From JAOUEA01 sp963825635 (GTDB lineage Bacteria > Actinomycetota > UBA4738 > HRBIN12): a stretch of DNA of 64,000 nucleotides. A model generated the notes under the pieces. It made no database searches. It saw only the letters and a list, made by a program, of their open reading frames with translations, and was not told the origin of the DNA. This document shows, in pieces, positions 8,133-18,150 of the stretch. The stretch spans positions 434,001 through 498,000 of the forward strand of contig CAWGTU010000003.1 of NCBI GenBank assembly GCA_963825635.1. Direction: 5' to 3'. The translations under genes were made by a program, and so were the position numbers. Each line of letters starts with the position of its first letter. Positions within the stretch are counted from its first letter, which is position 1.

Positions 8133-9578
8133 TCACCATGTGAGCACCCCGGCCTCCTGCAGCAACGGCACGATCACGCCCGGCACGATACCCAGCACCA
8201 CGACCATCGCGGCCGGCACGGCGAGCACCAGCCTCGGCAGCGGCGCGGGATCGGCGATGTCCTCACCCTCGGGCTCCCGCATCGCCATCAGCGCGACGAC
8301 GCGCAGGTAGAAGAAGGCGCCGGCCACGCTCGCCAACGCGCCGATCAGCACGAGCGGCCAGTAGCCTGCCGTCGTGGCGGCCCCGAACACCAGCACCTTC
8401 GCGGCGAACCCGGCGGTCGGAGGGATGCCCGCGAGCGAGAGCAGGAAGATCGTCAGCAACACGGCGAGCACGGGCTGGCTGCGCCCGAGCCCACGGAAGC
8501 GGTCGAACCCCGTCTGCTCATGGATACCGCCGGAGATCAACATCACGACCCCGAACGCGCCGAGCGCCGCGGCGCCGTACGTGATCAGGTAGAACAGGGC
8601 GGCGGCGATGCCGTCACGGCCGGGCTCGACGAACGCCGACAGGATGAAGCCCGCCTGCGCGACCGCGGAGTAGGCGAGCATGCGCTTGACGTCGCGCTGG
8701 GCGATCGCGAGCACGCTGCCGACCACCATCGAGAGCGCCGAGAGCGCGGCGATCGCGGGTGCGAGGTCCCACTGCAGCGCCACGAAGGCGACGTCGAGCA
8801 CACGCACGAACGCCACGAACACGGCCGCCTTCGTCGCGGCCGACATGAACGCCGTCACGGGGCTCGGGGCTCCCTGGTAGACGTCGGGCGTCCACATGTG
8901 GAACGGCACGAGCGAGACCTTGAACCCGAGCCCCACCAGGAGCAGCAACGCCCCGACCAGCGCGAGCGGCTGGCTGCCGGTCGTGCCGGCGAGCGCGCGG
9001 GCGAGCCCCTGGATGCTCGTGGTGGCCGCCGCGCCGTAGCTCATCGCGACCCCGTACAACAGGAACGCCGAGGCGAAGGCGCCCAACAGGAAGTACTTCA
9101 TCGCGGCCTCCGTCGGTCCGCGCCGGAACGTGAGCGCCGTGAGCACGTAGAGCGAGAGCGAGAGCACCTCGATCGCGAGGAAGACGATGATGAGGTCGGC
9201 GGCGGCCACCAACAGCGCCATGCCGCCGAGCGCGAACAGCAGCAACGCGTAGAACTCGTTGCGCCGGAACTCGTCGGCCTCGAAGTAGTGGAACCCGAGG
9301 TAGGCGCCGAAGGCGCCGATCCCGCACAGCACAAGCGTGGCGACGACCGCGAGGCGGTCGACGCTCGCCATGCCGCCGAGCACGGTCACGGGCTCGCGGT
9401 CCCACAGCCAGAGCGCCGACGCGGCCGCGGCCGCGAGCACGGCCAGCGTGAACAGCGCGAACGGCGCCTGAGTGGCTCGGCGAGCGAACGCGGCGCCGAG
9501 CAACGCGAGGAGCGCGCCCCCGAACAGGATCAGCACCGGCAGGATCGCCCACAGCTCCACGCGGGGCGGGTCGATCAC
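8133..9578 (-). CDS. nuoN: NADH-quinone oxidoreductase subunit N
   Basis: Antiporter-like proton-pumping subunit, 481 residues and largely membrane embedded. Family features are the AIEVLSLSLYVLTA helix with its conserved glutamate and KVSLVPFHMWTPDVYQGAPS. The GTG start overlaps the nuoM stop as GTGA. It is the last gene of the complete nuoA-N operon and is followed after 22 bases by the polyprenyl synthase. Confidence 0.96.
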   Translation of the reverse strand: MIDPPRVELWAILPVLILFGGALLALLGAAFARRATQAPFALFTLAVLAAAAASALWLWDREPVTVLGGMASVDRLAVVATLVLCGIGAFGAYLGFHYFEADEFRRNEFYALLLFALGGMALLVAAADLIIVFLAIEVLSLSLYVLTALTFRRGPTEAAMKYFLLGAFASAFLLYGVAMSYGAAATTSIQGLARALAGTTGSQPLALVGALLLLVGLGFKVSLVPFHMWTPDVYQGAPSPVTAFMSAATKAAVFVAFVRVLDVAFVALQWDLAPAIAALSALSMVVGSVLAIAQRDVKRMLAYSAVAQAGFILSAFVEPGRDGIAAALFYLITYGAAALGAFGVVMLISGGIHEQTGFDRFRGLGRSQPVLAVLLTIFLLSLAGIPPTAGFAAKVLVFGAATTAGYWPLVLIGALASVAGAFFYLRVVALMAMREPEGEDIADPAPLPRLVLAVPAAMVVVLGIVPGVIVPLLQEAGVLTW

Positions 9579-11119
9579 GGCGCCTCCTCCCCCGTCGTGG
9601 CGCTCGCCTCGACGAGCGGCTCCACGGGCTCGCCGACCTGCACCGTGCGCACCTGCTCGGAGACCTGCTCCGACGTCGGGCGCAGCCGTTCCAGCACCGG
9701 AGCCGGGTGCAGGCCGATCCAGAGCATCGCGACGACGATCGGCGCGACGATCGCGCCTTCACGCCACGAGAGGTCGGGCAGCGACCCCCACCGCTCCTTG
9801 AGCGAGCCCTGGAACGTGCGCTGGTACGACCAGAGCATGTAGACCGCGCTCAGGATCACGCCCATGATCGCGATCGAGGCCAGCACGCGGTCGACCGAGA
9901 ACGTGCCGAGCAACACGAGGAACTCGCCCACGAAGTTGTTGAGCCCCGGCAGGCCGATCGAGGACAGCATCGCGATCACGTAGGCGCCCGCGAGCCACGG
10001 CGTGATCTGCACGATGCCGCCGAGGTCCGCGATCTCGCGCGTGTGCGTGCGCTCGTACAGCATGCCGAACACGAGGAAGAGCATGCCCGTCGACAACCCG
10101 TGGTTCACCATCTGCAGCACGGCGCCGTCCATCGACTCGGCCGAGAACGCGAAGATGCCGAGCACGATCAGCCCCATGTGGCTCACCGACGAGTACGCGA
10201 TCAACCGCTTGATGTCGGTCTGCATCATCGCCACGATCGCGCCGTAGATGATGCCGATCACCGCGAGCACCATGATCGCGGTCGCGAAGTACCGGGAGGC
10301 CTCGGGGAACAGGTCGAGGTTGAACCGGAGCATGCCGTAGGGCCCGGTCTTCAGCAGGATCGCTGCCAGGACGACCGAGCCCTTGGTCGGCGCCTCGGTG
10401 TGGGCGTCGGGCAGCCAGGTGTGCAGGGGCCAGACGGGCACCTTGACCGCGAATCCGATGAAGAACGCGAGGAACAACCACCGCCCGACGCCGGTCGACA
10501 GGTCCAGCTGCTCGAGGGCCGTGAGGTCGAACGTGGCCGAACCGAGCTGCTTCCCCGACTCGACGTAGAGCCACAGGATGCCCACGAGCAGGAACGCCGA
10601 GCCGAACATCGTGTACAGCAGGAACTTCGTGGCGGCGTAGATGCGCCGCTTCGAACCCCACACGCCGATGATGTAGTACATCGGGAACAGCAGGGCCTCG
10701 AAGAACAGGAAGAACAGCAGCAGGTCCAGCGAGAGGAACGCGCCGATGATCACGGTCTCGAGGAACAGGGCCATCGCCATGTAGCGGCGCACCTGGTAGT
10801 CGACCTTCCACGATGCGGCGATCGCGATCGGGAACATGAACGTCGTGACCATCACGAGCCAGATCGAGAACCCGTCGACGCCGACGAACCACGAGAGCCC
10901 GACCGACTCCACCCACGGGTGCTTCGAGACCATCTGGAATCCCGCCTCCCCGGTCTCGAAGTTCACCAGCATGCCGATCGACACCGCGAACGCGACGAGC
11001 GTGGCCGCGAGCCCGACCCAGCGAGCGGCATCGTCGGAGATCGCGCGCCACAGCAGCAGCACGGGCAGGCCGACGAGCGGCGCCACGATCACGAGCGTGA
11101 GCCAGGGCACCGAGTCCAT
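9575..11119 (-). CDS. nuoM: NADH-quinone oxidoreductase subunit M
   Basis: Antiporter-like proton-pumping subunit, 514 residues. Motifs include FFEALLFPMYYIIGVWG with the key glutamate, and KVPVWPLHTWLPDAHTEAPT. The C-terminus carries a soluble acidic tail after the last helix. The ATG abuts the TAG stop of nuoL. It is clearly paralogous to the partial NuoM at the left edge but is the copy that belongs to the full operon. Confidence 0.96.
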   Translation of the reverse strand: MDSVPWLTLVIVAPLVGLPVLLLWRAISDDAARWVGLAATLVAFAVSIGMLVNFETGEAGFQMVSKHPWVESVGLSWFVGVDGFSIWLVMVTTFMFPIAIAASWKVDYQVRRYMAMALFLETVIIGAFLSLDLLLFFLFFEALLFPMYYIIGVWGSKRRIYAATKFLLYTMFGSAFLLVGILWLYVESGKQLGSATFDLTALEQLDLSTGVGRWLFLAFFIGFAVKVPVWPLHTWLPDAHTEAPTKGSVVLAAILLKTGPYGMLRFNLDLFPEASRYFATAIMVLAVIGIIYGAIVAMMQTDIKRLIAYSSVSHMGLIVLGIFAFSAESMDGAVLQMVNHGLSTGMLFLVFGMLYERTHTREIADLGGIVQITPWLAGAYVIAMLSSIGLPGLNNFVGEFLVLLGTFSVDRVLASIAIMGVILSAVYMLWSYQRTFQGSLKERWGSLPDLSWREGAIVAPIVVAMLWIGLHPAPVLERLRPTSEQVSEQVRTVQVGEPVEPLVEASATTGEEAP

Positions 11120-13000
11120 CTAGACCCTCACCGCCGCGTAGAGGAGCAACGCCGCGCCCCCGGCCAGGAACGTCAAGGCGTAGCGGCGCACCTTCCCCGA
11201 CTGCCAGACCGGGGCGAGCCCGGAAGCCCACACGGCCGCCCGCCCGACGCCGTTCACGGCCCCGTCGATCACGGTGCGGTCGAACCAGGCCACCCCCTCG
11301 GCGCCGCGCAGCCCGACGCTGCCCACGGCCCAGGCGTAGAGGTCGTCGATGTAGAAGGCATGGCCGAGCGCCCCGGCCATGCCGGGCTCCCGCTCGGGGA
11401 ACGAGATCCAGCGTTCGGCGTTCCTCGGGCGGTACAGGCGCCAGGCGATCGCGATGCCCGCCAGGGTCAGCACGATCGAGATCGCGATCAACACCTGCGT
11501 CGAGGGCCCGGCGTCGCCCTCCACGACGTGACCGACCACCGGCTCGAGGAACGTCGCCAGACGTCCCTCGGGAGTGAACGCGAGCCACGCGCCGGCGAAC
11601 AGCGCGCCGATCGCGAGCACGACGAGCGGCGCGCGCATCAGGGGCGAGGCCTCGTGGGCGTGCCCCTCGTACCGCCGGTCCCCCATGAACGCCGTGAAGT
11701 ACAGGCGCGCGATGTACCAGGCCGAGACGAGCGCCCCGAGCGAGCCCAGGACGTAGGCCCAGACCTCGCCGTCGTGGCTCGCGAGCTCGAGGATCGCGTC
11801 CTTCGTGAAGAAGCCGCTGAAGGGCGGCAGGCCCGACAGGGCGAGGGCGCCGGCGGCGAACAACGCGGCCGTCCACGGCATGTCGCGGCGCAGCCCGCCG
11901 AGGCGGCGCACGTCGATCTCGTCGTGGAGCCCGTGCATCACGTTGCCCGACGTCAGGAACAGCAGGGCCTTGTAGAAGGCGTGCGCCACCAGGAGCGACA
12001 TCGCGACGGCGTAGAAGCCGAGCCCGGCGGCGAGGAACATGAACCCGAGCTGCGACATCGTCGAGTACGCGAGCGCCCGCTTCATGTCGTACTGCCCCAG
12101 CGACGAGAACCCGGCGTAGAGGGCGCCGGCGAGCCCGACGACGGCGACGACGGTGAGCGCGACCTCCGAGATCTCGAAGAGCGTGTGCGATCGCACCACC
12201 AGGTAGACGCCCGCGGTCACCATCGTGGCCGCGTGGATCAGGGCCGAGACGGGGGTCGGGCCGGCCATCGCGTCGGGCAGCCACACGTGCAGCGGCAGCT
12301 GGGCGGACTTGCCCACCGCACCGCCGAGCAGCAGCAGCGAGATCGCCGTCGCGGTGCCGGCGGCGATCTCGGGCAGCGAGCCGTCGTGGCCGAGCACGAC
12401 GTCGAAGTCGAACGAGCCGAAGTGCACCCACATCACGAAGAGCCCGAGCATCAGCAGCACGTCGCCGACCCGCGTCGTGATGAACGCCTTCTTCGCGGCC
12501 CGGGCCGCCTCGGGACGATCCGACCAGAACCCGATCAGCAGGTACGAGCAGAGCCCCACGCCCTCCCAGCCGAGGTAGAGCAGCAGGAAGTCGTTCGCCA
12601 GGACGAGCACGAGCATGAACGCGCAGAACAGGTTCATGTAGCCGAAGAACCGCCCCGGGCGCGGATCGTGCTCCATGTACCCGATCGCGTACAGGTGGAT
12701 CAGCGAGCCGACGCCGGTCACGACCATCGCCATCGTGATCGAGAGCGGATCGACGCGCAGGTCGAGGGCGACGTTGACGGCGCCGGCGCCGATCCAATGG
12801 GCGACGTCGACGACCTGAGTGCGCTCCTCCGCGGGCAACGCCAACAGATCGAGCAACGCCCCGAGGGCGATCGCGAACGACGCCGCCATCGCGGCGGTGG
12901 CGAACCACCCGGCCCACCGACCGAGCCGCGCGCCGAACAGCATGTTCACCGCCGCCGCGAGCAGCGGGATCGCGATCGCGAGGCCGATCAGATCGATCAT
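11120..13000 (-). CDS. nuoL: NADH-quinone oxidoreductase subunit L
   Basis: Antiporter-like subunit with a lateral helix, 626 residues. Motifs: GWEGVGLCSYLLIGFW and LPLHVWLPDAMAGPTPVSAL. The C-terminal WFDRTVIDGAVNGVG segment occurs once here, whereas the paralogue in the second cluster has two versions of the DGIVNG core. The start overlaps the nuoK stop by four bases. Length and helix content are normal. Confidence 0.96.
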   Translation of the reverse strand: MIDLIGLAIAIPLLAAAVNMLFGARLGRWAGWFATAAMAASFAIALGALLDLLALPAEERTQVVDVAHWIGAGAVNVALDLRVDPLSITMAMVVTGVGSLIHLYAIGYMEHDPRPGRFFGYMNLFCAFMLVLVLANDFLLLYLGWEGVGLCSYLLIGFWSDRPEAARAAKKAFITTRVGDVLLMLGLFVMWVHFGSFDFDVVLGHDGSLPEIAAGTATAISLLLLGGAVGKSAQLPLHVWLPDAMAGPTPVSALIHAATMVTAGVYLVVRSHTLFEISEVALTVVAVVGLAGALYAGFSSLGQYDMKRALAYSTMSQLGFMFLAAGLGFYAVAMSLLVAHAFYKALLFLTSGNVMHGLHDEIDVRRLGGLRRDMPWTAALFAAGALALSGLPPFSGFFTKDAILELASHDGEVWAYVLGSLGALVSAWYIARLYFTAFMGDRRYEGHAHEASPLMRAPLVVLAIGALFAGAWLAFTPEGRLATFLEPVVGHVVEGDAGPSTQVLIAISIVLTLAGIAIAWRLYRPRNAERWISFPEREPGMAGALGHAFYIDDLYAWAVGSVGLRGAEGVAWFDRTVIDGAVNGVGRAAVWASGLAPVWQSGKVRRYALTFLAGGAALLLYAAVRV

Positions 13001-13298
13001 CCGTGCAACACGCTCGCTCGGTCGACGTCGGTCGTCGACGTTCGTCGGAAGACGGCCACGATGATCGCGAGGCCGACGACCACCTCGGCCGCGGCCACGA
13101 CCATCGAGAAGAACGCGAGGATCTGCCCGTCGAGCTCCAGGTGCATGCGCGAGAACGCGACGAGCGTGAGGTTCACGGCGTTCAGCTGCAGCTCGACGCC
13201 CATGAAGATGCGGAGCGCGTTGCGGCGCAGCAGCACCGAGGCCGATCCGAGGGCGAAGAGGATCGCCGAGAGCAGCAGGAAGTAGGCGATCGGCGTCC

Positions 13299-13302
<4 letters not shown>
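12997..13302 (-). CDS. nuoK: NADH-quinone oxidoreductase subunit K
   Basis: Three-helix MrpC-like subunit, 101 residues. The motif VELQLNAVNLTLVAF carries the conserved glutamate, and a second one lies in VAAAEVVVGLAII. The open frame extends far upstream through nuoJ as a shadow; the ATG at 13302 gives the normal family length and a four-base overlap with the nuoJ stop. Confidence 0.95.
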
Positions 13303-13919
<617 letters not shown>

Positions 13920-13925
13920 GGCGGG

Positions 13926-14489
13926 CTAGCCCTCTCGATCCGCGGGGTCGGACCCGAGCGGGGGCGGCGGCTCCAGCAGCTGCTCCTTCGACCAGACGGC
14001 CTCTTCCCGGCTCGTGAACGACAGCTCGAAGTAGTCCGTCAGGGTGAGCGCGCGCGTCGGGCACGCCTCGACGCAGAGGCCACACATGATGCAGCGCAGG
14101 TAGTTGATCTGATAGTCCTTCGCGTACCGCTCCCCCGGGCTCGTCGGGTGCTCGGGGTCGTTGTCGGCTCCCTCCACCCAGATCGCGTCGGCCGGGCAGG
14201 CGAACGCGCAGAGCTCACACCCGATGCACTTCTCGAGGCCGTCCTCGTGCAGGTTGAGGCGGTGACGGCCGATGTGGGACCGCTCGGGGATCGAGGCGAT
14301 CTCCTTCGGGTATCGCTCGGTGTTGTCGGGGCGGAACGTCTGCTTGAAGACCGTCGCCATGCCCTTGCCGATCGCGAGCGCCGCCTCCCAGGCGCCCTGC
14401 TCTCCGGGCTGCGGACCCACGACGGGCTCGTCCGGCGCGACGGGTCCGTCGGTCGCGAGGGGCCGTTCCTCGGATCGATCGTCGCTCAC
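13926..14489 (-). CDS. nuoI: NADH-quinone oxidoreductase subunit I (two 4Fe-4S)
   Basis: Ferredoxin-like subunit carrying N6a/N6b, 187 residues. Cluster motifs are CIGCELCAFACP and CIMCGLCVEACP. Unlike the second-cluster copy it has the usual spacing without an extra cysteine. The GTG at 14489 overlaps the nuoH stop as GTGA; the longer open frame above it is a shadow of nuoH. It passes electrons from NuoG to NuoB. Confidence 0.95.
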   Translation of the reverse strand: MSDDRSEERPLATDGPVAPDEPVVGPQPGEQGAWEAALAIGKGMATVFKQTFRPDNTERYPKEIASIPERSHIGRHRLNLHEDGLEKCIGCELCAFACPADAIWVEGADNDPEHPTSPGERYAKDYQINYLRCIMCGLCVEACPTRALTLTDYFELSFTSREEAVWSKEQLLEPPPPLGSDPADREG

Positions 14490-15616
14490 ATCGACACCTC
14501 CTCGCGCTCGGGTGCCGGGCCGGTGAACAGGGGGGCGACCAGGGTCGCGAGCGCCGCCACGCCGACGATCACGGCGGCGGCGATGAACCGACCACGGTTG
14601 CCGTACTCCTGGGGCAGCACGACCACGAGGCCGGTGATCATGATCCAGACGAGCCCGAACGGGATCAGCACCTTCCACCCGAAGTTCATGAGGCGGTCGT
14701 AGCGCATGCGCGGCAACGTCGCGCGCACGAGGATCAAGACGTAGATCACGGCCGTGACCTTCAGGATGAACCACAGCAGCGGTCCGAGCCACGCGAGCGC
14801 GCCCTCGAACGGCCAGTACCCGCGCCATCCGCCGAGGAACAGCGTCACGCCGACGGCCGCGATCGTCACCGTGCTCACGTACTCCCCGAGGTAGAACATC
14901 GCGAACTTGATGCCCGAGTACTCGGTGTGGAAGCCGGCCACGAGCTCGGACTCGGCCTCGGCGAGGTCGAACGGCGGCCGGTTCGTCTCGGCGATCGCCC
15001 CGATCAGGAAGACCATGAACGCCGGGAACTGCGGGATCACGTTCCAGACGGAGTCCTGCGCCGCAACGATCTCGCTCATCTGCAGCGAGCCGCTGTACAT
15101 CAGCACCGCCACGAGCGCGAGCCCCATGCCGACCTCGTACGAGATCATCTGCGCGCTCGAGCGCACGGCGCCGAGCAGGGGGTAGTTCGAGCCGCTCGAC
15201 CAGCCGGCGAGCACGACCCCGTAGACGGAGAGCGAGGTCATCGCGAGGATCCACAGGATGCCGATGTTCAGATCGGCGAGCTGGAACGGGATCTCGCGCC
15301 CGAACAGCGTGACCTGGGTACCGAAGGGGATCACGCAGAACGCGAGGAACCCGGGGAACATCGCGAGGATCGGCGCGATCGCGTAGACCGGACGATCGGC
15401 GGCGGTGGGTGTGATGCCTTCCTTGAAGAAGAGCTTGATGCCGTCGGCCAGCGTGATCAGCACGCCGCGCGGGCCCGCGCGCATCGGGCCGACGCGGGTC
15501 TGCATGTCGGCGATCACCTTGCGCTCCATCCAGATGTAGAGCATCACGGCGATCAACAGGCCGAAGAAGACGAGCACGACCTGCACGACGAGGATCGCCC
15601 AATCCACCCAGTCCAT
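14486..15616 (-). CDS. nuoH: NADH-quinone oxidoreductase subunit H
   Basis: Quinone-chamber membrane subunit, 376 residues. Signatures: YIWMERKVIADMQTRVGPMR near the N-terminus and AETNRPPFDLAEAESELVAG in the conserved loop. The ATG overlaps the nuoG stop by one base (TGATG). The C-terminal 20-30 residues are hydrophilic. Confidence 0.96.
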   Translation of the reverse strand: MDWVDWAILVVQVVLVFFGLLIAVMLYIWMERKVIADMQTRVGPMRAGPRGVLITLADGIKLFFKEGITPTAADRPVYAIAPILAMFPGFLAFCVIPFGTQVTLFGREIPFQLADLNIGILWILAMTSLSVYGVVLAGWSSGSNYPLLGAVRSSAQMISYEVGMGLALVAVLMYSGSLQMSEIVAAQDSVWNVIPQFPAFMVFLIGAIAETNRPPFDLAEAESELVAGFHTEYSGIKFAMFYLGEYVSTVTIAAVGVTLFLGGWRGYWPFEGALAWLGPLLWFILKVTAVIYVLILVRATLPRMRYDRLMNFGWKVLIPFGLVWIMITGLVVVLPQEYGNRGRFIAAAVIVGVAALATLVAPLFTGPAPEREEVSM

Positions 15617-18150
15617 CAGGCCTCACCCCCCACCGCGGCGGTCGCCGGTTCGGCGGGTTGGTCGGCCGCGCCGGCGTCGGCGGCCGAGATAGTTGCGCGC
15701 GCAACCATCTGCCCCGAGAGGAGCGTGTTGGTCGCCAGGCCCGGCTGGTTGAACGGTACGAACGCGACGCCGGCGGCGATGTGCTCGGTCACGACGACGG
15801 GCAGCTCCGCCTCGCCGGCCTCGGTCCGCACGATCGCCCGGCCGCCGTCTACGACGCCCAGCGATGCAGCGTCGGCCGGATGCAGCTCGACGAACGCCTC
15901 GTCCTCGAGCGCCGCCTTCAGCTCGTCGGCGCGCTCGGACAGCCGCCCCTCGTCGACGAGCAGCGGGTACGTGAGGAGCACGAGCCCGCCCTCCCCCTCG
16001 GTGGTGGTTGCGTCGTGCGTCTCGCCGAGGTCCTCTCGCGAACGGTCCACCTCGGCGGTGGCGCCCTCATCGCCTCGCACACGCTCCCAGTCGGGCTGCG
16101 CGTCGAGACCCTCGACCGATCCGCTGGGCTGACCGTCGGCGGCGGGCGCGCCGACCGGTTCGTCGCCCACGCTCCGTTCGCGCGCCCCCACCAGGCGGCC
16201 CATCTCATCGTGCACCTCGTCGAGCGTCTCGAAGCCGAGGTCGCCTCCGCACGCGAGCGCCATGCTCGCGAAGATCTCCCAGTCGGCGAGGCTGATGCCG
16301 TCGCGTCCGCGGATCGCGCGCAGCCGCTGCCCGCGTCCTTCCCAGGTGGAGACGTGACCGTCCTTCTCGAGGAAGGCGCTCGCCGGCAGGAACGCGTCGG
16401 CGTAGCGCTCGAGCGAACCGAGCTCGAGGGACTGCACGACCTTGACCGGCACGTTGTCGAGCGCGCGGCGGACGAGGTCGGCCTCGGGCACGTCGCGCAG
16501 CGGGTCGACGCCGACCAGGAACAGCACGTCGACCTCGCGCTCCGCGCACGCCCGCAGGATGCCGATCGTGTCGCGACCGGGCTCCCGGTTCATCAGCGGG
16601 CCCCAGACGCGCTCGACGTCCTCCACCTCGTGCATCGATCGCCCGCCCGGCAACAGCGAGGGATGCACCCCGGCGAGGAGCGCGCCACGGTCGTTCGCGC
16701 GACGCGTGACGTACTGGAACCGTGCGCCGATCGTCTCGGCCGCCGAGCTGGCCGCGTCGGCGGCGCCCGGCCGCTCGCCGGCGAGCACGACGGCCGTCTC
16801 GCCCCCCTCGCGGAGCGCGGCGAGCGCCTCGTCGACGGTCTCATCGGCGCCCCCCGCGAGCAGGCGTGCCTCGTCGCCGGGCGTGCAGAGCACGTGGGTC
16901 GCCACGTCGTGCAGGCGCGTGCGCCGAGGATGCAGGACCCAGATCCGCGCCCCGCGCTTCGCGGCCTTGCGCAGGCGCAGGTGCAGGATCGGCACCTCCT
17001 GCTCGGCGTCGAGGCCCACGACGAGGATCGCGCTCGCGCCCTCGACGTCCTTGTAGGTCACGGCCATCGGGTCGGCCGCCGCGTGACGCTCGGCCGACGC
17101 CGCTCCGATGTCGCCGCCCCGCCTGTGGTCGAGGTCGTTCGTGCGGAACACCGTGCGCGCGAGCTTCGACAGCGCGTAGTAGTCCTCGTCCATCAGCCGC
17201 CCGCCGGTGAGGATCGCGACGCGCGCGCCCTCGGTCCACCCCGCGACCCTCGTGAGCACCTCGCCGAACGATGCCGGCTCGAGACCGTGGTCGCGGATCA
17301 GCGGCGTCGCGATGCGATCGGGGGCGTCGGGGAACCGGAACGCGTACCGCCCCTTGTCACAGAGCCACGCGTCGTTGACGTCGAGGTCGTCGCGCGCGAG
17401 CTGGCGCACGACCTCGCCCCGGCGCATGTCGAGCTTGATGTTGCATCCCGCGCTGCAGTGGGGGCAGATCGTGTCGACCGTGGTGAGGTCGAACGGGCGG
17501 GCGACGAACCGGTACGGGGTCGACGTGAGCGCGCCGACCGGACAGATCTGCACCGTGTTGCCGCTGAACGGGGACCGGAAGTCCTCCCCGGGCGCGATCG
17601 AGACCTGCTCGGCCGCCCCGCGCGCGAACAGCTCGATGAAGCGATCACCCGAGATCTGGTCGCAGAAGCGCGTGCACCGCGCGCAGAGCACGCAGCGTTC
17701 GCGATCGAGGTTCACGAGCGGTGAGAGCGGCAGCGGCTTGGGGTAGACGCGCTTGGCCTCGCGGTAGCGGCTCTCCCCCGGTCCGAACGCGAGCGCTTGG
17801 TCCTGCAGGGGGCACTCGCCCCCGCGGTCGCAGATCGGACAGTCGAGCGGGTGGTTCAGCAGCAGGAACTCGAGGTTGGCCACCTGGGCGTCGTGCACGA
17901 CGTCGCTGGTGTTCTGGGTCTTCACGACCATGCCCTCGGACACCGTCGTGGTGCACGATGTGAACAGCTTGCGTTGGCCCTCGACCTCGACGTAGCACTG
18001 GCGACACGCCCCGACCGGCTCCAGCAGGGGGTGGTCGCAGAACCTCGGGATCTCGACCCCGACCTGCTCCGCGGCGCGGATGATCAACGTGCCCGCCGGC
18101 ACGGCGACCTCCTTCCCGTCGATCGTGAGCGTCACGGCCTGCTGGGTCAC
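15616..18150 (-). CDS. nuoG: NADH-quinone oxidoreductase subunit G
   Basis: Largest peripheral-arm subunit, 844 residues. The N-terminal [2Fe-2S] domain has GACRQCYVEV with its partner cysteines. Next come the [4Fe-4S] domain with HPLDCPICDRGGECPLQDQ and the two-cluster region CVLCARCTRFCDQ, then the molybdopterin-oxidoreductase-like domain. CPHCSAGCNIKL with a later LCDKGRYAF gives the extra N7-type cluster ligands. The C-terminal part contains an acidic linker and an aspartate-decarboxylase-like fold region. GTG overlaps the nuoF stop. The reduced cluster has no counterpart. Confidence 0.95.
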   Translation of the reverse strand: MTQQAVTLTIDGKEVAVPAGTLIIRAAEQVGVEIPRFCDHPLLEPVGACRQCYVEVEGQRKLFTSCTTTVSEGMVVKTQNTSDVVHDAQVANLEFLLLNHPLDCPICDRGGECPLQDQALAFGPGESRYREAKRVYPKPLPLSPLVNLDRERCVLCARCTRFCDQISGDRFIELFARGAAEQVSIAPGEDFRSPFSGNTVQICPVGALTSTPYRFVARPFDLTTVDTICPHCSAGCNIKLDMRRGEVVRQLARDDLDVNDAWLCDKGRYAFRFPDAPDRIATPLIRDHGLEPASFGEVLTRVAGWTEGARVAILTGGRLMDEDYYALSKLARTVFRTNDLDHRRGGDIGAASAERHAAADPMAVTYKDVEGASAILVVGLDAEQEVPILHLRLRKAAKRGARIWVLHPRRTRLHDVATHVLCTPGDEARLLAGGADETVDEALAALREGGETAVVLAGERPGAADAASSAAETIGARFQYVTRRANDRGALLAGVHPSLLPGGRSMHEVEDVERVWGPLMNREPGRDTIGILRACAEREVDVLFLVGVDPLRDVPEADLVRRALDNVPVKVVQSLELGSLERYADAFLPASAFLEKDGHVSTWEGRGQRLRAIRGRDGISLADWEIFASMALACGGDLGFETLDEVHDEMGRLVGARERSVGDEPVGAPAADGQPSGSVEGLDAQPDWERVRGDEGATAEVDRSREDLGETHDATTTEGEGGLVLLTYPLLVDEGRLSERADELKAALEDEAFVELHPADAASLGVVDGGRAIVRTEAGEAELPVVVTEHIAAGVAFVPFNQPGLATNTLLSGQMVARATISAADAGAADQPAEPATAAVGGEA

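Noticed and set aside
9707..13285. Long plus-strand open frame of about 1190 codons opposite nuoL/nuoM
   Set aside because: The composition is His/Arg/Asp-rich antisense shadow of GC-rich nuo genes with no domain; the minus-strand genes are unmistakable.
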